From positions 2,294,001 to 2,358,000 of the forward strand of contig NC_015953.1 in NCBI RefSeq assembly GCF_000177195.2: 64,000 nucleotides of DNA, given 5' to 3'. Under the pieces are notes generated by a model, which worked only from the letters and a program-made list of their open reading frames with translations, did not search any database and was not told the DNA's origin. Position 1 is the first letter of the stretch, and each line of letters begins with the position of its first letter. Positions 44,839-55,502 of the stretch are shown here, piece by piece. Made by a program: the position numbers and the translations under genes. The stretch is from Streptomyces sp. SirexAA-E. Its GTDB lineage: Bacteria > Actinomycetota > Actinomycetes > Streptomycetales > Streptomycetaceae.

Positions 44839-45243
44839 GTGACAGAGATTCCGCGCGACACGCTTCAGGAGCAGACCTTCTACGAGCAGGTCGGCGGCGA
44901 GGAGACCTTCCGGCGCCTGGTCCACCGCTTCTACCAGGGCGTCGCCGAGGACCCGCTGCTGCGGCCGATGTACCCGGAGGAGGATCTGGGGCCGGCCGAG
45001 GAACGGTTCGCCCTGTTCCTGATGCAGTACTGGGGCGGCCCGCGCACCTACAGCGACCACCGGGGGCACCCCCGGCTGCGGATGCGGCACGCCCCGTTCC
45101 AGGTGGACCGGGCCGCGCACGACGCCTGGCTCGGCCACATGCGGGTGGCGCTGGACGAGCTGGAGCTCGCCCCCGGGCACGAGCGGCAGCTGTGGGACTA
45201 CCTCACGTACGCCGCCGCCTCGATGATCAACACCGGCGGCTGA
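44839..45243 (+). CDS. glbO: Group II truncated haemoglobin
   Basis: 134 residues from a GTG at 44839. The 2/2 globin fold shows the trHbO features: TFYEQVGGEETFRRLVHRFY, QYWGGP with the group-II Tyr, the proximal haem ligand His84 in RMRHAPF, and Trp97 at G8 in AWLGHM. Such proteins bind oxygen tightly and are linked to respiration or to nitric oxide and peroxide handling. It lies 74 bp after the FHA gene and is probably a separate unit. Confidence 0.93.
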   Translation: MTEIPRDTLQEQTFYEQVGGEETFRRLVHRFYQGVAEDPLLRPMYPEEDLGPAEERFALFLMQYWGGPRTYSDHRGHPRLRMRHAPFQVDRAAHDAWLGHMRVALDELELAPGHERQLWDYLTYAAASMINTGG

Positions 45244-45406
45244 CCCCCGTTCCTCGCGCCCGGCCGCCGGAATCCGGCACTCCACGACCGGATAACGGTC
45301 ACGATCCCGTCAAGCGCGCCCGCAGGCGGTTTCCAAGGCGGACGTCCTGATGAAAGCATCCGGGGAACGCCGGGGGGCGTGCGGCTGCTGAGGTTCGGGG
45401 GATCAG

Positions 45407-48400
45407 GTGACGGGGTTCGTCCTTCTGCGTGCGAGGGCGCACCGGCTCCTGCTCGCCGCGGCCCTGTCGGCGGTGGTGCTGACCACGTGTGTGCTGGCCG
45501 CGCTCACCGCGTTCTCGGGTTCCATAGGCGACGCCGCCCTGCGGCACACGCTCACCCACCGGTCCGCCGAACCGGCCTCGCTCTTCGTGACCGCCGGGGT
45601 GGACCGGGAGCGCCGGGCGGAGGCGGACGCGGCGGTGCGCCGGGCGGCCGGTGAGGCCTTCGACGGGCTGCCGGTGACCGTACGGGCGCTGGAGAGCTCG
45701 GGCCCGTACGCCCTGCCGCGTGACCTGCAGACCCCCGCCGACCGGCGCGGTGAACCGGATCTGACCCACTTCGCCTCGCTCGACCGCAGCCGGGTCCGGC
45801 TGACCTCGGGGCGTATGCCGGCCGAGGGTGCCGGGCGGGACGGGGAGCCGGTGGAGGTGGCGCTGCCCCGCGCCGCGGCCGAGGTCCTGAAGCTGGAGCC
45901 GGGGGCCGAACTGGCCCTCACCGACCGGCTGGGCGGGGCTTCGCCGCGGATCGAGGTCACCGGCCTGTACGAGGCGGCCGACCTGGCCGATCCCTACTGG
46001 CAGCTGGACCCGCTGGCCGGGCGGGGGGCCCGCACGCTCGACTTCACGACGTACGGCCCGCTGCTCACCGACCCCGCGCTGTTCGGCTCGGACCGGCTCA
46101 GCTCCGGGGAGCGGTCCTGGCTCGCCACCGCCGACTTCCGCACGCTGACCACCGACCGGACCGGGGACCTGCGGAAGGCGTCGGCCGGTGTCCCGCGGGC
46201 GTTGGAGGCGTCCCTCGGTGACGGCGTCACGGTGCGCACCTCGCTGCCCACCGTCATCGACCAGATCGAGCGGGCCCTGCTGGTGTCCCGTTCGACGATC
46301 ATGATCGTCGCCGTCCAGCTGGTCCTGCTCGCCGGATACGCGCTGCTGCTCGTGGCCCGGCTGCTGAGCAGTGAGCGCGGCGGCGAGACGGAGCTGCTGC
46401 GGGCCCGGGGCGGTTCGCGGGGCCGGATCGCCTCGCTGGCGGCCGTGGAGGCGCTGCTGCTCGCGGTGCCCGCCGCCGTGGTGGCCCCGCTGCTCGCCGG
46501 GCCGTTGACCGGGCTGCTCGCGGAGCGCAGCGGGCTCACCCGGATCGGGCTGCGGCTCGACGGGGGTGCGGACGGCACGGTGTGGCTCGTGGCCGCGGCC
46601 GTCGCGCTGGCGTGCGCCCTGGCCGTCGTGGCGCCCGCCCTGGCCGCGAGCGCCGGTGGACGCGCGGGCGCACGGTCCTCGGCGCTGCCCGCGCCGGTGC
46701 GCGCGGGCGCGGATGTCGCGCTGCTGGTGATCGCCGGGGTGGCGTACTGGCAGCTGGACCGGCAGACAGGTGGGTCAGGCGGGGGCGCGCTCAGCGGGGA
46801 CCGGCACGGCGAACTCGGCATCGATCCGCTGCTGGTGGCCGCGCCCGCGCTGGCCCTGCTGGCGGGCACGGTGCTGACCCTGCGGCTGCTGCCGCCCGCG
46901 GCCCGGCTGGCGGAGCGCCGTGCGGCGGCCGGCCGGGGGCTGTCGGCGGCGCTGGCCGGCTGGCAGTTCAGCCGGCGTCCGCTGCGGGGCGCGGGGCCGG
47001 TGCTGCTGCTGGTGCTGGCGGTGGCGACGGGCATGCTGGCGATCGGTCAGGCCGCCTCCTGGGACCGTTCGCAGAGCGACCAGGCCGACTTCCGGTCGGG
47101 TGCCTCGGTGCGGGTGGTGGCCGGCGTCGGCGACGACGGGGCGCAGTACGCCGACGTGCCGGGCGTACGCGACGCGGCTCCGGCGTTCCGTACCGGTGTC
47201 GAGCTGTCCGGCGGGCGCACGGCCGAGGTGCTGGCCCTGGACACGGCGCACGCCGGTGAGCACATGCTGATGCGCGAGGACCTCTCCGGGTCGTCCCCCG
47301 AGAAGCTGTTCGAGGCGATCGCACCGCCCAAGGCCGCGCGTACCGGGGTGGTGCTGCCCCGGAAGAGCACCCGGCTCCTGGTCGACCTGCGGCTGCGCGA
47401 CACCTCGGCCGCCGGGGGCCGGTCGCCGTCCGGGGCGGCGCCGGTGCTGACCGTCCTGCTGGAGGACCGTTACGGCACGGCGCACCGGGTGGCCGCGGGC
47501 AAGGTCCCGGTGGACGGCCGGCCCCATACGGTGTCCGTGCCCGTGTCGGCGGACGGCGGGCCCGCGGTCACCGGTTTCGAGCTGGACAGCCCGGCCCCCG
47601 GCCGGGCGGAGACGCGGCTGGTCTCGGTGACGGGTCTCCGGGCGCTCACCGCCGACGGCGAGCGGCCCGTGCCGGCCTCGGACACGGTGCGCTGGCGGGC
47701 CGCGACGTCCCTCTCCTCGGGGAACGAGGAGAGGGCCGGTACGGCGCCGGAGGAGGTGTCCGGTTCCGGGGCGCCCGCCTTCCGCCAGACCACCGGCTCC
47801 GCCCCGTCGGACGGCTACGGGGCCGAGGAGACGGACACCCTCAGGATCGCCGCGGTGCGCCCGGCCGCCCCGGCGCTGAAGGCGGTGGCCACCGACGCGT
47901 ACCTGGCGTACGCCGGGGCGGAGCCGGGGCAGCAGGTCGACCTGACACTGGCCGGCAACACGGTCCGGGTGACGCTGGTGAAGGCGGTACGGCAGTTGCC
48001 CACGACCGGCCCGGCCGGCGGGGCCGAGGCGGTGGCGGGGGCGGCCGTGAAGTCCGGCGGGAGTCTGCTGCTGGATCTGCGGGCGGTGTCCGAGGTGCTG
48101 GCCCATCGGCCCGGGGCCTCGCTGCCGCCCACCGAGTGGTGGCTGAGCACCGCGCCGGGCGACGGCCCCCGGGTGGCGGCACAGCTGCGGGAGCGGCCGG
48201 GCATCGATCCGGCCCAGGTCCTGGTGCGGGACGAGACGGCGCGGGAGCTGGCGGACGATCCGCTGGGGGCCGGTCCGCAGTCCGCGCTGCTGGCCGTGGC
48301 CGTGGTCGCCGCCGCCCTCGCGGCGGTGGGTTTCGCCGTCGGCCTCGCGGGCTCGCAGCGCGAACGCTCCGGCGAGTTCGCGGTGTTGCGGGCGCTGGGC

Positions 48401-48694
48401 GCCTCACGGCGGGGGCTGGCCCGTATGACCGCCGCCGAGCAGGGGGTGCTGATCAGCCTGGCGGTGCTGATCGGGCTGGCCCTGGGCGCGGTGCTGACCC
48501 GGGCCGTCGTGCCGCTCGTCGTGCTGACCGGGCAGGCCGCCAGGCCGGTTCCGGACGTGCTGGTGATGCTGCCGGCCGGACAGGTCGCCGTGCTGCTGGC
48601 GGGGGTCGCCCTGCTGCCGCTGCTGATCGTGGCCGCGCTCACGCTGCGCCGGTCCGATCCCGCGGTATCGCTGCGCCACCAGGGGGACAACTGA
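45407..48694 (+). CDS. FtsX-like ABC transporter permease, large
   Basis: 1095 residues from a GTG at 45407. N-terminal span (LLLAAALSAVVLTTCVLAA), a large extracytoplasmic domain, clusters of hydrophobic segments around 295-420 and 430-560, a second extracytoplasmic domain (about 560-920), and a C-terminal FtsX core (about 955-1085; LRALGASRRGLARMTAAEQG). This tandem layout is seen in MacB-like and LolCDE-like exporters. 1 bp separates it from the second permease, and an ATPase gene follows, making a three-gene exporter of unknown substrate. No two-component genes are adjacent. Confidence 0.87.
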   Translation: MTGFVLLRARAHRLLLAAALSAVVLTTCVLAALTAFSGSIGDAALRHTLTHRSAEPASLFVTAGVDRERRAEADAAVRRAAGEAFDGLPVTVRALESSGPYALPRDLQTPADRRGEPDLTHFASLDRSRVRLTSGRMPAEGAGRDGEPVEVALPRAAAEVLKLEPGAELALTDRLGGASPRIEVTGLYEAADLADPYWQLDPLAGRGARTLDFTTYGPLLTDPALFGSDRLSSGERSWLATADFRTLTTDRTGDLRKASAGVPRALEASLGDGVTVRTSLPTVIDQIERALLVSRSTIMIVAVQLVLLAGYALLLVARLLSSERGGETELLRARGGSRGRIASLAAVEALLLAVPAAVVAPLLAGPLTGLLAERSGLTRIGLRLDGGADGTVWLVAAAVALACALAVVAPALAASAGGRAGARSSALPAPVRAGADVALLVIAGVAYWQLDRQTGGSGGGALSGDRHGELGIDPLLVAAPALALLAGTVLTLRLLPPAARLAERRAAAGRGLSAALAGWQFSRRPLRGAGPVLLLVLAVATGMLAIGQAASWDRSQSDQADFRSGASVRVVAGVGDDGAQYADVPGVRDAAPAFRTGVELSGGRTAEVLALDTAHAGEHMLMREDLSGSSPEKLFEAIAPPKAARTGVVLPRKSTRLLVDLRLRDTSAAGGRSPSGAAPVLTVLLEDRYGTAHRVAAGKVPVDGRPHTVSVPVSADGGPAVTGFELDSPAPGRAETRLVSVTGLRALTADGERPVPASDTVRWRAATSLSSGNEERAGTAPEEVSGSGAPAFRQTTGSAPSDGYGAEETDTLRIAAVRPAAPALKAVATDAYLAYAGAEPGQQVDLTLAGNTVRVTLVKAVRQLPTTGPAGGAEAVAGAAVKSGGSLLLDLRAVSEVLAHRPGASLPPTEWWLSTAPGDGPRVAAQLRERPGIDPAQVLVRDETARELADDPLGAGPQSALLAVAVVAAALAAVGFAVGLAGSQRERSGEFAVLRALGASRRGLARMTAAEQGVLISLAVLIGLALGAVLTRAVVPLVVLTGQAARPVPDVLVMLPAGQVAVLLAGVALLPLLIVAALTLRRSDPAVSLRHQGDN

Positions 48695-48695
48695 C

Positions 48696-51461
48696 ATGAA
48701 CGCCGCCAAGATTCCGGCCGCCTGCGCCCCGTGGGTGCGGACCCGGCTGCGTACCGCGCCCGGTGTGTCGGCCGCCCTCGCGCTCCTGGTGTTCCTGACG
48801 GCCTTCCTCGCCGCCGCGTACCCGCGTGCCGTGGACGCGTACGAGACGAAGGCGCTGCGGCACGACATCGGTACCGCCTCGCCCGCCCGGAGCGTGCTGG
48901 AGGTGTCGACGCCGGCGCCCTCGCTGGCCGAGCCGGTCCCCAGGCGTGAGGAGGCGCTGCGCGAGGAGTGGCTGTCGCGGGGCTACCGCGCCCTGGTGGA
49001 GGTGCTGCCCGATCCCGTGCGGGCCGATGTGCCGCGCTCGTCGTTCGGGGTGCACACCACGAAGCCCCTGGTGGCGCGCGAGCCGTGGCTGCCCCGCCCC
49101 AACGGGCTGCCGCCGCAGTTCCGTTACGCCGTCCCGTCGGCACTGGACGAGCACAGCGAGCTGACGGCGGGCCGCTGGCCCGTGACGCACGGCGCGGTGG
49201 GCATCGACAGCCGTGAGGTGGAGGCGGCCGTCACCCAGGAGACGGCGCGGAAGCTGGGCATGAAGCCGGGCTCCACCCTCGCGGTGCCCACCCAGAGCGG
49301 GGAGCCGCTGACCGTCCGCGTCACGGGCGTCGTCACCCCGCTGCTCCCGGAGAGCGGCTACTGGTCGGTCGACCCGCTGTACCGCTCCCCCGCCCTGGTC
49401 CCGGACACGGGGTCCAAGATGCCGGTCTTCTACTGGGCGGCCACGCTGCTGCTCGCCCCGGACTCCGGGCCCGCGCTGCTGGCCACCACGGGTGAGCCGG
49501 AGCTCTACTGGCGTCTCACGCCGGACGCCTCGGGTCTCACCTCGGCCGACGTGCCCGCCCTGCGGACGTCCGTCACCTCGCTGAAGAGCGGCCCCGATCT
49601 GCTGAAGCTGCGCGGCCTGGTGGGTCCGACCACCACGCTGTCCACGGGACTGGACGCCGTGCTCGACACGTACACCTCGGTCCGTACCGCGATCAGCCCC
49701 GTCGTCACGGTCGCGGCGGTGGGCATCGGCGCCGTGGCCGCCGTGGTCCTGCTGATGACGGGCGGGCTGATCGGCGCCCGCCGCCACGGTGAACTGGCCC
49801 TGCTGCGCTCCCGGGGAGGCTCGCTGGCCGGCATCGGCGGCCGGCTGCTCGCCGAGACGGCGGTGGCCGTGCTGCCGGCGGCGGCACTGGGTCTGCTGCT
49901 GGCGGTCCTGCTGATCGGCGAGGCCCGGTGGGGGCCGGCGGCCCTCGGGGCCGGTGCGGTGGCGGCCCTGGTCTGCCTGGTGCTGCCGCTCCGCACGACG
50001 CTGCGCCACCGCAGGCCGCTGCTGCACGGTGCCCGCGACGACGTGGTGAGTGCCCGGCCCTCCCGGCGGCGCACGGTCGTCGAACTCACCCTGCTCGTCC
50101 TGGCGGTGGGCGCGGTCGCCGCGCTGCGCCGACGCGGGACGGGGGGCTCCGGCGGCGATCCGCTGATCAGTGCGGCGCCGGTCCTGGTGGGGCTGATCGC
50201 CGCGCTCGTCCTGGTCCGGCTCTATCCGCTGCCGCTACGGCTCGCCTCCAGGTCCGTGGCACGGCTGCGCGGGGCGGTCGGCTTCCTCTCGCTGGCCCGC
50301 GCCGGCCGGTCGTCGGCGAGCGGCACGCTGCCGCTGCTCGCCCTGCTGGTGGCGCTGACCACGGCGGCGTTCGGCGGTTCCGTGCTCGCCGGGGTCGCCG
50401 GCGCCCGTGACGACGCGGCGTTGCGGGCGGTGGGCGCGGACGCCCGGATCAGCGGCGAGGGCTCCCCGACCCCGGTCACGGACGGCTTCGTGCGCCGGGT
50501 CCGGGCGGTGGACGGGGTGCGCGAGGTGCTGCCCGTGCGCATCGAGTACGGGGTCGCGCCGAGCCCGGACGGCGGGACGTCGACGGACACCGGGCGTGCG
50601 GTGCTGCTGGGGGTCGAACCGGGGCCGTACGCCCGGCTGGCCCGGGAGAGCGGGCTGCCCGCCTTCTCCGCCGGCCTGCTGGAGGCGGCGCCGGGGAAGG
50701 GCGCGGTGCTGCCCGCGATCGCCTCACCGTCGGTGGCCGAGCGGCTCGGCGACGGGCCGCACACGGTGCGCGCGGGGGGCGCGGACGTCCAGGTGCGGGT
50801 CGTCGCCGTCCGCTCGCGCACGTCTGCGGTGGACGCGGACGACTTCCTGGTCGTGGACCGGGCCGCTCTTCCCGAGCCCTCCCCCACGACGCTGCTGGTC
50901 ACCGGTGCGCCGGACGCCAAGGCGCTGCGGGCCGCGGTCGGGGAGGCGGGCCCGGGGTTCGCGGTGCGGCTGCGGTCGCAGGAGCGCGAGAGGTTCGTGG
51001 ACAGCCCGCTCCAGTCGGGCGCCGGGCAGATCTACGCGGCGGCGGTCGCGGCGGGCGCCGGGTACGCGCTGCTGGCGGTGCTCCTCTCCCTGCTCCAGAC
51101 CGCACCGGAGCGCACCACGCTGCTGGCCCGGCTGCGCACCATGGGGCTCACCACCCGGCAGGGCCGCCGGCTGCTCGCGTACGAGGCTCTGCCGCAGGCG
51201 CTGTTGGCGGCGGTGGGCGGCCTCGTCGTCGGCTGGGCGACCATCGCCCTGCTGGCGCCGGGGATCGACCTGGCCGCGCTGGCGCTGGCCGGCGGGGGTG
51301 GCGGCGCCTCGCACTTCGCCGCGCTGCGGGCCGACGCCGTGTCGCTGGTCCTTCCGGCGCTCGGCGTGGTCCTCCTCGCCGCCGCCGTGGCCGGCGTCCA
51401 GGCCTGGTGGGCGGGCCGTAGCGGATCGATCAAGGAACTCAGGGCAGGAGACACCCGATGA
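48696..51461 (+). CDS. FtsX-like ABC transporter permease, second subunit
   Basis: 921 residues. N-terminal span (about 27-45), an extracytoplasmic domain, central hydrophobic segments (about 330-450), further spans and a C-terminal FtsX core (about 780-910; LLARLRTMGLTTRQGRRLL). Paralogue of the preceding permease, probably forming a heterodimer with it. Its stop overlaps the ATPase start as ATGA. Confidence 0.87.
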   Translation: MNAAKIPAACAPWVRTRLRTAPGVSAALALLVFLTAFLAAAYPRAVDAYETKALRHDIGTASPARSVLEVSTPAPSLAEPVPRREEALREEWLSRGYRALVEVLPDPVRADVPRSSFGVHTTKPLVAREPWLPRPNGLPPQFRYAVPSALDEHSELTAGRWPVTHGAVGIDSREVEAAVTQETARKLGMKPGSTLAVPTQSGEPLTVRVTGVVTPLLPESGYWSVDPLYRSPALVPDTGSKMPVFYWAATLLLAPDSGPALLATTGEPELYWRLTPDASGLTSADVPALRTSVTSLKSGPDLLKLRGLVGPTTTLSTGLDAVLDTYTSVRTAISPVVTVAAVGIGAVAAVVLLMTGGLIGARRHGELALLRSRGGSLAGIGGRLLAETAVAVLPAAALGLLLAVLLIGEARWGPAALGAGAVAALVCLVLPLRTTLRHRRPLLHGARDDVVSARPSRRRTVVELTLLVLAVGAVAALRRRGTGGSGGDPLISAAPVLVGLIAALVLVRLYPLPLRLASRSVARLRGAVGFLSLARAGRSSASGTLPLLALLVALTTAAFGGSVLAGVAGARDDAALRAVGADARISGEGSPTPVTDGFVRRVRAVDGVREVLPVRIEYGVAPSPDGGTSTDTGRAVLLGVEPGPYARLARESGLPAFSAGLLEAAPGKGAVLPAIASPSVAERLGDGPHTVRAGGADVQVRVVAVRSRTSAVDADDFLVVDRAALPEPSPTTLLVTGAPDAKALRAAVGEAGPGFAVRLRSQERERFVDSPLQSGAGQIYAAAVAAGAGYALLAVLLSLLQTAPERTTLLARLRTMGLTTRQGRRLLAYEALPQALLAAVGGLVVGWATIALLAPGIDLAALALAGGGGGASHFAALRADAVSLVLPALGVVLLAAAVAGVQAWWAGRSGSIKELRAGDTR

Positions 51462-52450
51462 CGTCGCCGACAGAGACCACCCTGGCGGAACTCGAACGGC
51501 GGGCCGCCGCACGCCGCGACCGGCCGTCGTACGGCCATGACGCCTTGATCGCCTGCGACCGGCTGGTGCGCGTCTTCTCCGCCGACGGGGTGGAGGTGCA
51601 GGCGCTCCAGGGCCTCGATCTACTCGTGACCGAGGGCGAGTTGATGGCGCTGGTCGGGGCCTCGGGCAGCGGCAAGTCCACCCTGATGAACATCCTGGCG
51701 GGGCTCGACGTGCCCACGGCCGGGTCGGCGAAGGTGGCGGGCCGCGATCTGCTGGCGATGGGACCGAAGGAGCGGCTGGGCTACCGCCGTGATGTGGTCG
51801 GCTTCGTCTGGCAGCAGACCGCCCGCAACCTGCTCTCGTACCTGACGGGCATTCAGAACGTCACGTTGCCGATGCAGTTGCGTGGCAGGGGACACGGCCG
51901 GGCACGGGCCGAGCGGGCCGAGTCGTTGCTGCGGATGCTGGAGGTCGAGGACTGCCGGGACCGCCGCCCGGCACAGATGTCCGGCGGTCAGCAGCAGCGG
52001 GTCGCGATCGCGGTGGCGCTCGCCAACAACCCGTCGGTGCTGCTGGCGGACGAACCGACCGGTGAGCTGGACTCGGCCACCGGCGAGCAGGTCTTCGCCG
52101 CGTTCCGCCGGGCGAACGAGGAGCTGGGCACCACGATCGTGATCGTGACCCATGACCAGGCGGTGGCGAGCGAGGTGCGCCGTACGGTCGCGATCCGCGA
52201 CGGCCGGACCTCCTCCGAGGTGCTGCGGCACACCGAGGTGGACGCGACGACGGGCCAGGAGTCCCAGGTGGCCCGGGAGTACGCGATGCTCGACCGGGCG
52301 GGCCGGCTGCAACTGCCGGCCGACTACACCGAGGCACTGGGCATGGAGCACCGGGTGATGCTGGAGCTGGAGCCGGACCACATCGGGGTGTGGCCGGACG
52401 CGGCCGGAAAGCGGGACACGCGTGAGGAGCGGCCGGAGGGCCGGGAGTAG
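51458..52450 (+). CDS. ABC transporter ATPase, MacB/LolD type
   Basis: 330 residues. Walker A GASGSGKST (67-75), signature MSGGQQQR, Walker B VLLADEPTGELDS and H-loop IVTHD are intact; the Q-loop reads FVWQQTARNLL. Energises the two FtsX-like permeases. A C-terminal extension of roughly 70 residues follows the nucleotide-binding domain. Confidence 0.92.
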   Translation: MTSPTETTLAELERRAAARRDRPSYGHDALIACDRLVRVFSADGVEVQALQGLDLLVTEGELMALVGASGSGKSTLMNILAGLDVPTAGSAKVAGRDLLAMGPKERLGYRRDVVGFVWQQTARNLLSYLTGIQNVTLPMQLRGRGHGRARAERAESLLRMLEVEDCRDRRPAQMSGGQQQRVAIAVALANNPSVLLADEPTGELDSATGEQVFAAFRRANEELGTTIVIVTHDQAVASEVRRTVAIRDGRTSSEVLRHTEVDATTGQESQVAREYAMLDRAGRLQLPADYTEALGMEHRVMLELEPDHIGVWPDAAGKRDTREERPEGRE

Positions 52451-52481
52451 ACGCGCGGGAAGTCCCGGGAGGACGGGGCGG

Positions 52482-52496
52482 CCCGGGAAGCCCGGG
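52482..52496. terminator. Weak hairpin between convergent genes
   Basis: Two CCCGGG hexamers 3 nt apart can pair; a CGGGA/TCCCG pair lies at 52456-52467. Plausible terminator between the exporter operon and the gene ending at 52498, but stems are short. Confidence 0.3.
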
Positions 52497-52497
52497 G

Positions 52498-53187
52498 TCA
52501 GGCCCTCTGGACGGTCACCGCGAGGGTGCCGAGTCCGCCACCCGCGCCCCTGAGTGCCACCGAACCGAACGGGGTCCGCAGCCGCATCCACGACCCGGCT
52601 GTGAGCAGGGCGACGGGGAAGTCGGGCGCCGGACGCAGGAAGCCCAGGGACTGGGCGGCGTGCACGGCGCGCAGCGGGAGCCCGGTGTCACCGAGCGTCC
52701 TCGACCAGATGTCCTGGCCCATCAGCTCCCGCTCCGCGCGGGTACGCCGTTCCTCGGGCAGGGCCGTGTCGCGGGCCCGGAATTCGGCGACGGCGTCGGC
52801 GAGCACGGTGCCCAGCTCCGCCGGTGACGGCAGTCCGGGGCGGGGCCGCCAGCCGCTGCGGGGCGGCAGCACCCCGGTCCACGGCGGGCCGGTGACGGGA
52901 CCGGGCAGATCGGCCGCCGGTCCGTCCGCGCCCTGCGGGTCCAGCGCCTCGAGGAGTTCACCGGCCGAGACCGTGACGTCGAAGGTGTGGCTGCCGGCGA
53001 GCCGGGCCGTGCGGATCGCGAGGACCTCGAACGACGGCGGCCTGCCGAACACGGCGAGCGCGCCGCCGCCTGCCTGGAGGCGGACGGCGGCGGCCCGGTC
53101 GTAGTGGAGCAGCCGGCCGAGGAAGGCGGCGAGGTCGGCCGCCTCCCTCGCGTCGGCGAACCCCAGCGACCGTACGGGCACCGTCAT
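52498..53187 (-). CDS. Conserved actinobacterial hypothetical protein
   Basis: 229 residues from the ATG at 53187, overlapping the thioesterase gene by 4 bp. Probably cytosolic, with no signal peptide or membrane span. No recognisable motif. The coding evidence is the operon overlap and normal third-position GC bias. Function unknown. Confidence 0.75.
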   Translation of the reverse strand: MTVPVRSLGFADAREAADLAAFLGRLLHYDRAAAVRLQAGGGALAVFGRPPSFEVLAIRTARLAGSHTFDVTVSAGELLEALDPQGADGPAADLPGPVTGPPWTGVLPPRSGWRPRPGLPSPAELGTVLADAVAEFRARDTALPEERRTRAERELMGQDIWSRTLGDTGLPLRAVHAAQSLGFLRPAPDFPVALLTAGSWMRLRTPFGSVALRGAGGGLGTLAVTVQRA

Positions 53188-53606
53188 GCGACAGCGGGCT
53201 CCTGATCCAGGTACTCCTGGAGGAAGAGCTTCTCCTCGGCGGTGATCCGCCGGGGTCGCTCGGCCGCCAGGTCGTAGGGCACGACGATCGTCGAGGCCCG
53301 TACGTAGACCTGCTCGGGGTCCTTGATCTCGTAGGCGATCGTCAGCGACGCGGCACCGATCTTCGTGACCCAGGACTCGATGGTCACCGGCGCGTGCCGG
53401 TGCACCAGCGGGCGCACGTAGTCGATCTCGTGCCGGGCCACGACGGACCCGCCCGCGAAGGACGGCGAGCCGTCCCCCGGCGCCAGCCGGAACATGAAGT
53501 CGATGCGCGCCTCCTCCAGGTAGCGGAGGAAGACCACGTTGTTCACGTGGCCGAAGGCATCCATGTCCGACCAGCGCAGCGGGCAGCTGTAGATATGACG
53601 GGCCAC
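53184..53606 (-). CDS. Hot-dog-fold acyl-CoA thioesterase
   Basis: 140 residues. N-terminal motif RWSDMDAFGHVNNVVFLRYLEEAR is the 4-hydroxybenzoyl-CoA thioesterase pattern, with the catalytic Asp in the WSDMDAFGH segment. Hydrolyses acyl-CoA thioesters in the cytoplasm; substrate unknown. Starts 2 bp after the ettA stop and overlaps the next gene by 4 bp, so it is the second gene of an ettA transcript. Confidence 0.9.
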   Translation of the reverse strand: MARHIYSCPLRWSDMDAFGHVNNVVFLRYLEEARIDFMFRLAPGDGSPSFAGGSVVARHEIDYVRPLVHRHAPVTIESWVTKIGAASLTIAYEIKDPEQVYVRASTIVVPYDLAAERPRRITAEEKLFLQEYLDQEPAVA

Positions 53607-53608
53607 GA

Positions 53609-55273
<1,665 letters not shown>

Positions 55274-55427
55274 GAGAAACCGTCCGGCAGCAATAGAGGT
55301 GTGGGCAGATACACCCATCTTGCCTGACGTCCGCGCCCGGACGGAAACCCGTCCGGCCTCCGGTACGCGATCACCCGCCTCCACAGGCCTGATCCAGCCG
55401 TGCTCCGCCGCGTCCCGGAACGCGACA

Positions 55428-55457
55428 GGGCCCGGTACGGGTGTCCGTACCGGGCCC
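55428..55457 (-). terminator. Terminator of the thioester surface-protein gene
   Basis: Perfect 13-bp stem (55428-55440 with 55445-55457, 4-nt loop), 46 bp beyond the stop of the gene at 55503. Confidence 0.78.
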
Positions 55458-55502
55458 CTCACCGGCGCGCTCTCACGAGGCGACGGCGGTCACTGGCTCA
55501 AT

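Noticed and set aside
55274..55462. Upstream extension of EttA
   Set aside because: EttA proteins start at the AEYIYTM segment; the extension matches no family sequence.
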